Of a stretch of DNA of 64,000 bases, positions 52,423 through 64,000 are shown piece by piece. The DNA is from Promerops cafer (lineage: Eukaryota; Chordata; Aves; Passeriformes; Nectariniidae). The stretch covers positions 372,001 to 436,000 of the forward strand of contig VZSE01012464.1 of the NCBI GenBank assembly GCA_013398275.1. The letters are read 5' to 3'. The notes under the pieces were generated by a model. That model did not search any database and was not told the DNA's origin. It worked only from the letters and a program-made list of their open reading frames with translations. Position 1 is the first letter of the stretch, and each line of letters opens with the position of its first letter. The translations under genes and the position numbers were made by a program.

Positions 52423-52866
52423 CTACTGTACCCAGAGAGAGAGGAGAGGCTTTGCAGATTTACCACTTCTCCAAGGGGGGAACCCTCCCCACCTTTTTAA
52501 CTCTCTGATGGAACTGGTCATGAACTTTCCACCAGAGAGTTTCCCCACCAGACCCTGCAGGTCTCCCACAACTGAGCCAAGGTACTCAGCTGTCAAAATG
52601 AAATACAGCGTTGGGCCATTCCTGACAGCTATCCTCTCTGGTCCTTTGACAGTGTGTCTATCCAGCCCCTGAGGAATTTCACTTCCCGGTCTTCTGAAAA
52701 TCCCCCAGCTCTGCTGACAGCCACAGTAGAAGTGGTCAGCTCCCAAGCTCTGAGCCTCGTACGGCAGTGCAGAGGTGAGGTCCCCAGGTGTCCCAGCAGC
52801 CTCGCCAGGGGAGGCACGACCAGGAATTACTTCATTTTTACAGAAGGGCTTCCACTTCTCCTTCAT
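52423..52866 (-). other. 147-codon minus-strand open frame in GC-richer DNA, unrecognised
   Basis: The frame runs through a GC-richer patch. The predicted peptide has a mixed, protein-like composition, but I recognise no domain, signal peptide or membrane segment. No splice or promoter context was found that would make it an exon. It may be a fragment of a retroviral or other transposon, or a chance frame. Confidence 0.2.
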
Positions 52867-54499
52867 GCTTTCCCTTTTCTTTCCATACTCTGAGAATTAC
52901 TGGCTGGGTATTTTTTCTTGAGGATAAAACTTGAGAAACAAAACCATGGTGAGTGGCCCTGTGGCAATCCAACCGTGACAGAAAACAGAGAAGCCCAGAT
53001 GGAGGAGAGGAAAACTTTCTGCATTGCACAACTTTGTATGACACCTATTTATAGCTAGAAAGAAAGTGGTATCTCTTTGCCTAATCCTCCTCACAGCCCT
53101 GCCTCATTTCAATCGCCAAGCCTTAAGTGCATGAAGTTGTTTTACTTCCACACATCTGCTAGCAAATCTGGACGGCTGTCGCATAATTACTGGAGGTCAA
53201 AATAGCAGGGCTAGCAATAGAGATAACAAACTAAATCTTGTTTGAGAAATCTCTGTATTCCTTCTGTCATGCAGAATCAACTTTATCAGTCATTAGCTTT
53301 GTAACCTAAGCTGCTTACCACACCTGTGAGCTTTCAAATGAAACCAAAGGAGTTAGTTTTGACCTTTAAATGACTAGAAAAAGGGTACTTGAGGGACATT
53401 TTCGCTGTTGTGTGATTGTCGTGCAGGGAAATTTGTGCTAGAGTTCTGTCAATTTAGTGAAGTGGGACCTCCTAGAAGGGCATTCAATGTCAAAGCCCCT
53501 TGGCTCAGAAATTGAATGTCCCTTTAGCTCCCCAGCCTGGAATTATTGACTCTTCTGTAATGATATTAGGTTGCCTTCTCTACTAGAAAACTGAAGGAAG
53601 CTTTTGAACGTTAAAATTGGGGCTGATACTTTGAGCATCTTCAGTAAGACTATTCCTTTGTAATTCTTATAGGGAGTTGAGTCGATTTTAATAAAACTGT
53701 GATAGCAAAATAAAGCACAGTAACATTTAATGCTATTTTTTCAGACTCCATAAGCAGAAAATATTCATATGCAATTAGAATAAAATTGTTTAGGTTGAAA
53801 AATGCATTTCTTTGGTTGTGAACATTGATAGAGAAGCAAGTGCAAAGCTAGATGTTTTAAAGGAACTGAAACAAGTCCTGCTGCAAGTTTGGATTTTGGG
53901 TCTAAGAAAAGGTGATGTTTCTCATTAGAGAAACAGCAGCAAAAGTTCTTGTTGATGAGGCAGTCTTTCAAGTGGTGTGTGAACTAGCAAACTACTTTCT
54001 AGGTGCTGTGACATGTATTAGTATCTGTCCCCCAGGTCCCTAAAAAGTAAATGCCAGAACAAAATTGCTTTAAGAGCCAATTTCATGCTGCTCATTGCTT
54101 GCAAGCAAATTCTGCATCTTTCCAGCAGAATGAGATGCAGCAGGAGTTTTAGGTGCAAGTAGAAAGCAGTAACCCAAGCCAGATGAACACAAAAGTGCCT
54201 GTCCTTCTAGCCAAGCTACTGGGAGCAAAGCTAAATGAGCCCCACTAAAAAACTTAGTGTTAGGTTCTTGCTTCCTGCCTCCCAAAACATTCAGCCCTTA
54301 ATCTGTCAACTAACTTGACAATAACTCTCATCTGGGGAGGAGAAAGCATTTGATTCCTACATGTTAGTTTCAAATTAACTATCTGAAAACATAGAATAAA
54401 ATTTAGGTTACTTTTAGGTCTTATATTTGTCCTTTTAAATGATGCTACATTTTTCACGACAATGTGCTTTTGAACCTCCACACTGATGTTTCTCAAGTG
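52867..54499. other. AT-rich single-copy DNA, no gene seen
   Basis: No gene or named repeat recognised. Confidence 0.6.
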
Positions 54500-54600
54500 A
54501 TGTTCTTAGGGATGTGGTTTAGCAATGGACTTGACAGTGATAGATTTACTTGGATTTGGTGATTTTAGAGGTCTTTTTCAACCTAAATAATTCTGAATCT
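54500..54600 (+). mobile_element. CR1 LINE, 3' end fragment
   Basis: Landmarks in order are GATGTGGTTTAGCAATGGAC, TTGACAGTGATAG, GGTGATTTTAGAGGTCTTTT and TCAACCTAAATAATTCTGAA, the last 100 bases or so of a CR1 subfamily also seen at 58 kb. It is noncoding and strongly 5'-truncated. Confidence 0.85.
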
Positions 54601-57600
54601 GGCCTAAGAGATTTTAGGTGTAGCTTTCAATCTAACAGCTGAAAAAATTTCTGCTTCTCAGCTTACAGTTTTGTCCCTTCTGGAAATCCAAACAATGGCA
54701 CCTTCTTAATGGACACAAGAATTAGGCAGAATGAGTGTACTGCTTATTACTTCATAACAATATCCAAATTAGATTTGGTCACCTTATCAATTATTAAATA
54801 GAAGAATAATTAAAATAATAGGCAAAATAAGGAAATACTATCAGATTCTCCTCTAAAATAATAAAAAAAATCATTGAAATAATTTACACTCTCCATATAG
54901 CTGCCAAACCCAGCAACTTAATCCTCTTTGCTAGCTGCTGTTTTCAGAAATAAATAAAAACAAATCTGAGATAAGCCACTAGCTTCTGTTAGATTTAAAA
55001 CTATTTGTCATACTCAATTTGATGTAACAAAATGCACACAAATGTCTATGTCTTTAACTATTAGAAGCATTTCAAAGACTTTTTGACACCTCAATATTCA
55101 ATACAAGTTTACTCTCAGAAATGTCTGCTAAGAAATCTACTGAGCCCTTATAGATTATTATCTGAAAAAGATCAAGGAACTGGAAAACTATGGTCATTTT
55201 TATACAAATGGATAAATAAGGTCTTTTTCTTATTCACAGTGTTTTAATTATGTAAGTAGGTATATAGAAGAGACATTATAGTCTTCATTCCATTACTTTT
55301 GCTTCTTTCTGGCTGGAGTGCAGGTAAAACACAGTAAAAAAAAAAAGGCATTTTTTTTTTCAATGGTTTTTCAATGGGTTTTTTGGTCACTGTAACTTCA
55401 CCTAAAACAGAAATGATAATCGTTATGTTCCTTACAGCTGGACAGTGTTGAAATACAGTCAGAGCTTGGCTGAAATTCAAGTGTTTTCTATTGTTCATAA
55501 GTATTACTATCACAAAAACACCCCCCTTAAAAATTATTTTGTAATTCAAAACACAGTTTACTGTACAGTTCTACAGTGTTTCCTCGGTGACTCCAACTTT
55601 GCTCCATAAAATAAACAGACAGATAAAATTCATAAGGAGCACTTAAATCTTGACCCAAAAGAAACTTGGAAGGCATTTTGAAACTATAGATGTAAGAAGG
55701 CTCTGTTTAATACTGTTTCGTCTGCAACCGAATCAAAAACTTCAATTATAATTTTTGATCAGATCAAACTTAGGTTTAAAAGTTCTAATTTCTTTCTTCT
55801 CATCCTAACCTTTCCAAAGTAAAGGCTTACCCCTTCCTAATATGTTCCAGTTGATATGAAATTAAATGTGAAAAATGGAAGCAAAGGCAGTAAGGGTCTG
55901 GATTCACACAACTAGAGAAAGATGACTTGAAGTATTCTCCAGGGCTGGGAAAATTAAAATCAGACAGTTCTTGAACTTGGCAGTTAAAAGATAATCTGCA
56001 AATACCACTTCCTGCTATTTCTTTTCTTCTCACCCCCCAAGAAGAAATATTACTTTTGCTCACCGTAACATACATCTCATCTCTCTTTCCCTCTCAGAAT
56101 GAGAAATCTCTGGTTTTCATACTTGTTCTGCACCACATTCCTTATTCCAAAAGTGAACAATGTGAGAAAAACTCCGTGAGAATGTTGTGGGGTTTCCTGT
56201 TTATAGAGGTCACGGTTTGTGAAATAACATGCATATTATGAGATAGATGCTTAGTGCAAAACCATCTCTAGTTTCTCCTAAAACAAGAAGAAATAAAATA
56301 CAACCACAGCTTCCAGACTCTCCCTAGTTCATGCTTGTTTTATCAATTGTTTGCAGCAATCTCTGAGTTCCTCCGCATTAAATTGTTTGTAGACTTCCCT
56401 GAAGGGACATCTGCACTGAACATAAAACATGTCTAGAAGTGACACTGAGCACTGAATCATCCCTGGTCGTTCACACTGCTTGTTACTTTTATCCCAGACT
56501 CTATTCTGGAATGAACAACCCAGCTATTCACAAAGCAAAACCTCTGTCCATTTTTTTCAGACAATTTATTCCCAGCTCTGCTCTCAGAACACAGCATAGG
56601 CAACATCACAGGGAATTGCCTCCCATCACCCAAGAGAATCTCTCAAAACCAACTTGGCACATTTTGCTTCCTCTGACTGCAGCCACAGCACACAGCATCG
56701 CATACTTTGATATTCATATTACAAAATAAAAAGCTGGTCAGTGCAAGAGAGTCCTGATATTTTATGCAGTGGGACCTTGAGCAGGAAAAAAACAGCTGTC
56801 TATGGATTCAGACACTGTAAATTGTGGAGGAGACCCAGAACAAAGTGACTTGCAGTTTGTACAAGGCCTTTGCTAGTTTTTGATGGTCATCTTGTCTTGC
56901 ACTGTGAGGTGATATTTCTGAAAGTGCTTACTGATATTTATTTATTCTTAAGTTTAAAGTGAAATAGCTAGCTACTTATAAACTACTGTAATAATTTCTA
57001 GTTAAGTATAATTCCTCCCCCCCCCCAGCTAGTATTATTATATGCACTTTGGAAACACTTTGGATGTTGAAAACATCTCTTTTAAGGAACTATTCTTTAT
57101 AGCACCTATTTCATATGAAACCAGACATGTGTGACAGATTACCCAATGTCCTTACATTGGGTAACTAAATCTAATATCAAAAATCCACTGATAGCAAGAA
57201 CCCTTAAACTCATAAATGCCACGTTACCATAGCATTATCTTTCAGCACAGACATATCAGAAGGATAAACTTCAAGAGTTTTCATTTCAAAGAGTTCTTCT
57301 TGAGATTGCAGTAATAGTTTAATGACAGATTTTAAAAGGAAAAATGTGTGGAAAATGAAATAAAGCTGTCCTTAAAGACTGAAAGCTCACAGAATTTTGA
57401 AGAAGAGTTCAGCAGTTGTCAATGCCAATAGAATTTAATGGAGTAGATACAAAGCAAAAGACAAAATCAATACCAAGGTGTTTGTGCTTCATTTCTTTGT
57501 AGTTGTCAAACCTTTGAAGTTGTTAAATAATGACTTATAGACTAGGAATAGATGTCTACTTTGACATTTCCTTAATGCCATGTCAAGAACCCATCTACTC

Positions 57601-57937
57601 ACTAAAAAAAAAAAAAAAGTATGATACAGAAGAGAAACTCAATCTCAGAACCATGTGATGTGAAATTTACAGCACCCGAGTCTTTATGTTGTCTTTGTAC
57701 AATACCCCAAACATTCAATTTCTAAACAAATCTTACTTTCAGACACACTCAGCATGCACATACAGAATTTAAAAAAAAAACAAAAAACAACCCACTTTGT
57801 AGGCTTAAGTCATTCTACAGTAGATAGAAGATCATTCTCTAAGGATTCTCCATTGAACTGCTTCTCTGAAACAGGTCTCACTCAACCCTGGCAGGCAGTC
57901 AATTACCTAGCCAGAGTTGAAAATGGCCTAGGCATTT
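54601..57937. other. AT-rich single-copy DNA, no gene seen
   Basis: No gene supported. A 9- or 10-base C run lies near 57017 and A runs near 57605 and 57770. Confidence 0.6.
57139..57164. repeat. Perfect 11-bp stem-loop
   Basis: TTACCCAATGT at 57139-57149 and its exact complement ACATTGGGTAA at 57154-57164 are separated by only four bases. The hairpin is too short for a microRNA precursor. A possible protein-binding palindrome (it contains CCAAT/ATTGG) or a template-switch product. Confidence 0.85.
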
Positions 57938-58256
57938 AGGAAATGGCCTCAAGTTGCACTAGGGGATGTTCACGTTAAGTATTGAGAAAAATGTCTTCAC
58001 TGGAGGGTGATCAGGCATTGAAACAGGCTGCCCTGGGAAGTGGTGGAATCACCATCCCTGGAGGTGTTTAACAGATTGTGTAGATGTGGTGCCTGGGGAT
58101 GTGATTTAGAGGTGAACATGGCAGTGCTGGGTTCTCAATGATTCTAGAGGTCTTGGACCTCTAGATTGGACTCAATGATTCTAGAGGTTGGACTCAATGA
58201 TTGGTTGGACTCAATGATTCTAGAGGTCTTTTTCAATGTAAATGGTTGTATGATTG
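57938..58256 (+). mobile_element. CR1 LINE, 3' region with an internally rearranged tail
   Basis: The body is a clear CR1 3' end: AAATGGCCTCAAGTTGCACT, AGGCTGCCCTGGGAAGTGG, ATCACCATCCCTGGAGGTGT and GGGGATGTGATTTAGAGG. After this the normally single block CTCAATGATTCTAGAGGT appears three times in full (58134-58151, 58171-58188, 58210-58227) and once in part (58193-58204), and one copy has an inverted neighbour. The end then continues normally (GTCTTTTTCAATGTAAATGG). It is 5'-truncated and noncoding. Confidence 0.92.
58143..58165. repeat. 10-bp inverted repeat inside the CR1 tail
   Basis: TCTAGAGGTC and its exact complement GACCTCTAGA are separated by three bases. The right arm is an inverted copy of the CR1 block to its left. 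Confidence 0.9.
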
Positions 58257-61200
58257 ATCTTCCACAAAGCTCAGACAAAACCACAGGCCCCTCCAGGAGA
58301 ACCCAGAGCATTCCAAACCGTGGGATACAGAGACTGTTCCCTTCCCACTGTGCACCTGCTCCTGGCCCACTAAAGCTGGTACAAGTTGCATCCCTCTCTC
58401 CTGCAGGACTGGAATCTGGCATGGATAACAGGCTAGCAAGTTCTGCTTCATGAGGGAGCTACTGCTCCCTGAGCCAGCTACTTGGTACTGTGGATCTGGG
58501 GCAAGTCCACCCAAGGGTGTCAAACAGGAATGCTGGGTAAATAAACCAGAATGTAAATGAACCCCACTTCCCTAATTCCCAGGTGAGCAGCTCTGTGGCT
58601 CTGATTCATGACTCGTGCCTGATTAAGTTGCAGCAACTGAAGAGGTTACTGTCCCATCCCAATCAGGCAGTTAAAATAAATGAGAGGATGTAGAACTAAA
58701 TTTCTTACCTTGTTGCAGCTAAATCCTGCAGGGACTGTGAATCAGCCCTCTCAGGTGCCATGGCTCATTGTCTCACATATAAACTGAAATGTTCCTTGGT
58801 TCACTTTAATACTACCATGGCTCTGGAGCAGAAATGTCAGCTGTGGGACAGGAAGGACAGACACCAGCCAGATCCCCTTCATCTGCTCAGAAGGAATCAA
58901 CAGAGCCCATGGCTCAAAACTCTTACTCTGACCCAGAAGCACCTTGTCTAGTTTGGATTAATCTGCCTTGTAAATGCAGCATAGATGTTGAACTTTAAAT
59001 TCACCTCCTTGCTCATTCTGTTTTCACGCCATTATGTGGAGATCCAGTTAAAGTAGCATTAATCATTTAAAATCTACATCAGAGTAAAACCAATATTGAA
59101 ATCATACAAATACTACTCTCTCTATTAGCCATTAAAAATATAATTTATGTAGGCTTTGTTGAAGACTATCAAACAAAAGGAATTGAAACATCACTAAGAT
59201 CCAACTCTGAACCTTCCTGCAGAACAGATCAAGGTTAAAACCAGTCCCCTCACTCCCTCAAAAAGCCAAGGAGGCAGCAAAAACAAAGCTGCAAAACTTC
59301 CTTCCTGGCTTTCTATGTGCATTTAAAACTGCTGGTAGGATCTCGTATCTCTGACAGCCATTTTATTCCTTCACATATTTATGGAATACTGAGGAGAACA
59401 GATTAGGCAGATTTATTTCTTTTCAAGGTCACTCCTTTTGTGATCTGAAGCTAAAGCAAAAGCTCAGACTTCCAGAGTATTCTCATTTTCTAATTATTTG
59501 GATATTAAATGGATTTTAATTTAGACAAAATAGGCAGAAGTTTAGAAGGCAAATTTCTTGTTGGGAAATCAATCTACTAATACTGGAATTGTGTGTATAC
59601 TGGAACCATGTGTAGCCTTGGTTTGTGGTCTCATTTTCAGATCTCCATACCTGGGAGGCCAGGGTGGGACCTCCTTACAGGCATTCTGCAAAGGTTCATC
59701 ACACATGCTCACAAAAATGTTGTCACAATTATGCCTGTGCTTTCTGCAGCCTGCTTGATCTGGGATTTCCAAAAACCCTATTACAGGGTTCAGACAGAGG
59801 TAGTGAAAACAGAATTGGCATAATTGAGATGAAATATGGGGCTGGTTTTGCATTTTGGATGCCTGAATATCATTAGGACCGTTCATTTTTCCATGACAAC
59901 ACATAATTAAAAAATCCCAAACATTGCTGCATCAAAGTTGGGTTGGTTTTTCTTCTACAACTGAAGACTCATTTTCTTTTTAGCAAATTTTGTAGAAATA
60001 CAAACCAATGGGAAAGAGACTACAGAGACTATTTTGTCCTCCAGTAACATGTATGGATGAGATGACTTGCTGAGCAATACCTTGTTAACAACTCTCAGGT
60101 TTTAGGGAAAGTGGAGGGGGTTAGTTTGCATGCTGCTTGCTTTAAGAAGATACTGTATAATCAAAACAAGATCTTCCACAGGAGGGATTCTTTAGCAGTA
60201 AAAGCACGCAGGCATTACCCCAGACATCTGATATAGAGAGTATGACAAGAGGAAGAACAAAGGGACAATTCAACACCTCATTCTTGCTGCAGCTGTAGAG
60301 AGGGCTACAAGGAATAGCAGGCAGCTCAGAAAACTCTGCTCCTGAAGATCTACTTAAGCAAAGAGACAGAGGCACCTGGCACAGGAGAGGACAGTGAGTA
60401 GCAAGGCACACACATCCTAATCCCATGTCACCCACTGTAGGTGAAGCTTGGGGATATTCCTGTTTCTCAGCTGGTAAGGACAGGTATCTATTCTGTCCCA
60501 CGGTAAACAAATCTAATTTCTGCTGCTATGAACTCTTCAAAACACTTCAATTTCACCCCCACAGCTTCCAGAAAACACCCGAATACAAACTGTAACATAA
60601 ATGCAGTGATCCCTTGCTTCAGAGACCAGAATACACAGTTCAGGGTCATGAACAGATAATTACAATCCCATACTGTTTTACTTCTTCCTTTATCTCCAGA
60701 ACTTTGTTTGCCAGTGCCAATTTTTGGTGCCAATCAAGAGATGTTACTAAGAGTATGTGATGATACACCTGACCATTTAACTAATCCAGTTCCAATATTT
60801 CCCATTAGAGTCTTGAAAGGGATTACACGTTCAGGGAGTAAAGGACTGTAATTACATCAAAACTGTTACATATCAGACTTTGGAAGAACACAGAAAGCAG
60901 GGTCAAGAAGAGCTGGTTTTTTTTAGAGAAAGGCAGCTACCTTATGAATCTCATGTTAGGGTGGAAAGCACCAAAAGGTAAGGAAAATATTTTGAGTCCT
61001 AAACTGATGTAAAAAATGCTCGTTTACCAAAGTTATTAACTGAAATAAAGTAAAATTTTAACATTGTAAGCTATCTGATCTCTTGCTTTCATCACTGGCT
61101 AGTAGCCAGTTAATTACAGCAAATTAATAATGTATAAAATTCTGTTTGCAGAAGCTATCAACAGATTTCACTGAGTGCAAATATTCAAGTTTTGTAGAAG

Positions 61201-64000
61201 CTGGAACAGATATGCATTATCCTTACCTTGTACCATTTGCAAAATGAGGAACTGCTTAATGTAGTGTGGCTATACTCTATGGAAAAACAGAACAAAAGCA
61301 ACTCTGGCATAATGTCAGTGACAAACTTTAATCTGTGCCAAAATCACACTTGAACTTGCACAATATAACCAATACTTTTGTAATGGCACAAATAAAAGTA
61401 TTCCCACAACAATTTTAAGAGAGAGGCATCTATAATGATAGATAATTTGCCATTCAGACAAAAATCTGGAGATGTCCAGAGGCTGAATATTATTTCAGAT
61501 AACTGTGCCTGGCTGTGACTGAGAACAGTGAATAGGAAACATTATCCCATAACTGTCCTCTAAAAAAAGGTTTTATATGTCCCCCAAAGGGCTGAAAATT
61601 TACAAATATCAGAGTTACTGAAAAACCCAGAGGACTCCTAAGGAGAAAGTAAGTTAGGTTTCACGAGGATTTTTCAAGAGAAGGATATTATCTACTCTGC
61701 TGGCCAAGACAACAGATTTTTCCTATGCACTTTACTCTTGTTCAAAAACACATGCAAACCAAAACACAATTATATGGCATAATTCAGTTCCACAAACAAG
61801 CACAGTAATTTGATTCTGAAATGCTAATAGCTCTTTTGTTACTAGAAATATCTAAAGAAACTGCTTCATTTGTTTTGCTTTGTTTTTGTTTGGTTGGTTT
61901 TTTTCTAACTTCCAGGGACAGCAACCAACTTTTCACCCACTCTTTTTGCACCACCTCTTGATGGGGTATGAATTTTATCAGCACATTTGCATCTTCCTTC
62001 TGTTAAGTGGCTGAGCAACCCCTCCATCTCCCCCTGCCTGCCTGCTCACCAGGCTTTGGTCCTGTCCCCCAGTTCACTCTTTTCTCCAGCCACAAACTCC
62101 CCTTGGCTGTGAAGCTGGCTACTACATCCAGACAAATCACTCCCAAATGCACCTCACCTACTCTGCACAGTCTGGTATCTGCAGCTGCCAAGCAGAAAAT
62201 GTGTATTTGATGATGGCTTAAAGTGTACCATTATTCTGTCTCTGAAGTAAAACAGGGAATGCTAACAGTCTTTCTATTTTATTTTAATGCTGTGTCTGTA
62301 TATTCAAAAGTCTCATTAAGCAGTGCTGCACTTTTCCTTCTAGAAGGATGCCTGTGCAATGCATTTTCCTAAGGGTGTAACAAAAATATACGTGAATCAC
62401 CTTTATTCATGAGATTATCTCCAGCATGTTCTTTGTACACCGTAGGTTTAGCGAATAATTTATATTTCATTTTTGTAGATCTCCACTCCACCTGACAAAA
62501 GAAGATTAACAAAAATGCACTTTGTCTACATTATTTTTTTGTTTGTTTGTTTGGTTGGGTTTTTTTTAGTTTTTTCTCTCTTCTATATAGCATTACAGAC
62601 CTGTGATACATTTCAGGCAAAAATTTTGGTGACGTATGAAGTGAAGAAATCTCCAAATATTAAGAGAGTGCTTGACATGATGACAAGTCTGAAGAGTGTA
62701 ACAGAAGTTCTCTGGTAAGATGAGGTGAAGACCTGACACCTCTAAGGAGACAGAGCTTACTTTACTCTCTGCAAGTTTATAGCCACTGTAGCATCAAAAT
62801 AAAGCTACTTGGAGGAGTAGCTGAGGGGGAACAAAAAAAAAAAAGTTTAATTCACCTTATTCTTCTTACATGCATATTATTACTAGGTGGGTGAACCTCA
62901 TGCTCAAGCATATTTGAGAAAACTTAAAGAGACATTAATTTATTGTCAGAGTTTCAAACTAACTGCAATCCACTCATTTGTCACTTGTGTGTTAACTCAG
63001 CTCCTACTCCCCCAAACACAGTTCCAAAAGCTCATTTTGTGTTGCTGCTAAGTGTTAATTACCTGTTGAACTCTGTCTTTAGGACCCAGCAGGTGATGAA
63101 GTGCAATCGCATTCATCCAGAAGCCCTAAATCTCTTCCTTTATTTCTCAGCACACCAGATGAAAGTACAGTGGATTTTTACTTTAATTTTAGGATAACTT
63201 CAATATTTTGTGTTTCAGCTTATCACTTTAGTGATCCAGATCTTGTTTTGGAAGAAAATCTCCACCTCTAACCACAGACTCCACCTCTCTGATAACTTTC
63301 CTGGTGCTGCAGTTTCTGCACATTAGCAGTGAAGAGTGTTCCTATCCAAGTCATTGAACAGATTTTAGAAAGAGATGAAAATGGATCAGCAAAAGTGTCT
63401 TAAAATGTGATTATTTTTGAATCGTAAAATTTCCCAAATTCTCTAAAATAACATGATGCATTACCTTGCTGCAGTAGATATCATGGCAAAGCATTTTCCA
63501 AAATCTATAAGGTTTTCCTTAAAAATAAATACTTATATCCTTTTACTTAAGGTTCTCTAAAAGTCTGTATATGCTTGATATCATGCATGACATCTGTCCT
63601 TGTGAGCTCCCAAGCCACAAAAAAAATGATACCTTATTGGCTAAGAATTTTTTTCCATGTCCCTCAGTCTTATGCAGAAGATGTGGAAGTCATGCAGAAC
63701 ACACTGGAAAAGAGGCAGGCTAAAACTTTGCTTCCAAATTTAGTTCTGTATATACCAGTTACAATATTTTAAAATTACAAATATGAATTCAAAATTCAGG
63801 TTTACTGCAGAAATTCTGCAAGCTCATTACAAAACCCGTTTCTCTGTATCTTCCACACTATCTGATAATATTTACAATTTACATTTGCCAGTACATATAA
63901 GGAAGGCACCATTGCATTTTTTTTTTTCATTAACAGCAAATATGGGTTGAGAATACAGGCATTATGAATCAAAATAAACACACAAGTATTACAACTTCTG
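58257..64000. other. Single-copy DNA, no gene seen
   Basis: The first part (to about 58.95 kb) is moderately GC-richer; the rest is AT-rich. No supported gene, LTR or CR1. Frames reach about 120 codons (60142-60510 minus; 59569-59904 minus) without recognisable features. A T-rich tract with TTTG units lies at about 62533-62568. The window ends in ordinary AT-rich sequence. Confidence 0.6.

Noticed and set aside
58144..58453. Frames with repeated MILEV-type peptides
   Set aside because: They translate the rearranged CR1 tail; the peptide repeat reflects the DNA repeat.
1..64000. tRNA, snRNA, rRNA, mitochondrial insert or CRISPR-like array
   Set aside because: I looked for tRNA B-box sequences, U-RNA and rRNA starts, mitochondrial gene texture and regularly spaced repeats, and found none.

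Overview
The window is AT-rich vertebrate nuclear DNA from a bird. The evidence for a bird is eight fragments that I read as the 3' end of avian CR1 LINEs, plus two solo LTRs that resemble avian endogenous-retrovirus LTR families (both family calls are from memory, not from a search). I see no complete or convincingly partial host protein-coding gene, no tRNA, rRNA or snRNA gene, no CRISPR array, no operon and no bacterial-type signal. The open reading frames are short, lack splice and domain support, and are about what chance gives in 64 kb. The best reading is a gene desert or the inside of a very large intron; the sequence does not say which gene it belongs to.

Layout. 1-8.4 kb: single-copy AT-rich DNA with an alternating purine-pyrimidine run near 1.7 kb and a GC-richer patch at 6.84-7.26 kb. 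8.4-12.9 kb: two plus-strand CR1 ends (8.45 and 10.3 kb), a segment at about 8.8 kb that looks like a conserved noncoding element, a plus-strand ERVL-like solo LTR (11.63-12.12 kb), and a perfect 239-bp duplication around a single N (12.41-12.89 kb) that is almost certainly an assembly error. 12.9-21 kb: single-copy DNA, microsatellites and one 163-codon frame. 21.0-21.7 kb: a minus-strand solo LTR with high GC. 21.7-34.7 kb: single-copy DNA with a minus-strand CR1 end at 28.2 kb that still encodes the C-terminus of the CR1 ORF2 protein. 34.7-37 kb: the most regulatory-looking part, with local CpG retention and homeodomain and octamer motifs, plus another minus-strand CR1 fragment. 42.0-45 kb: an unclassified GC-rich insert and two minus-strand CR1 ends. 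45.4-46.3 kb: an 841-base sequencing gap bordered by homopolymers. 46.4-64 kb: mostly single-copy DNA with A-rich tracts, two plus-strand CR1 ends and two notable inverted repeats (57.14 and 58.14 kb).

No genes act together here. What can be described is retroelement history (5'-truncated CR1 copies and solo LTRs), candidate long-range regulatory elements judged by motif and base composition only, and assembly artefacts that would mislead automated annotation. I found no new biological system. The observations most worth checking are the CpG-retaining segment at 34.7-35.2 kb, the rearranged CR1 3' end at 58.1 kb and the duplication at 12.4-12.9 kb.
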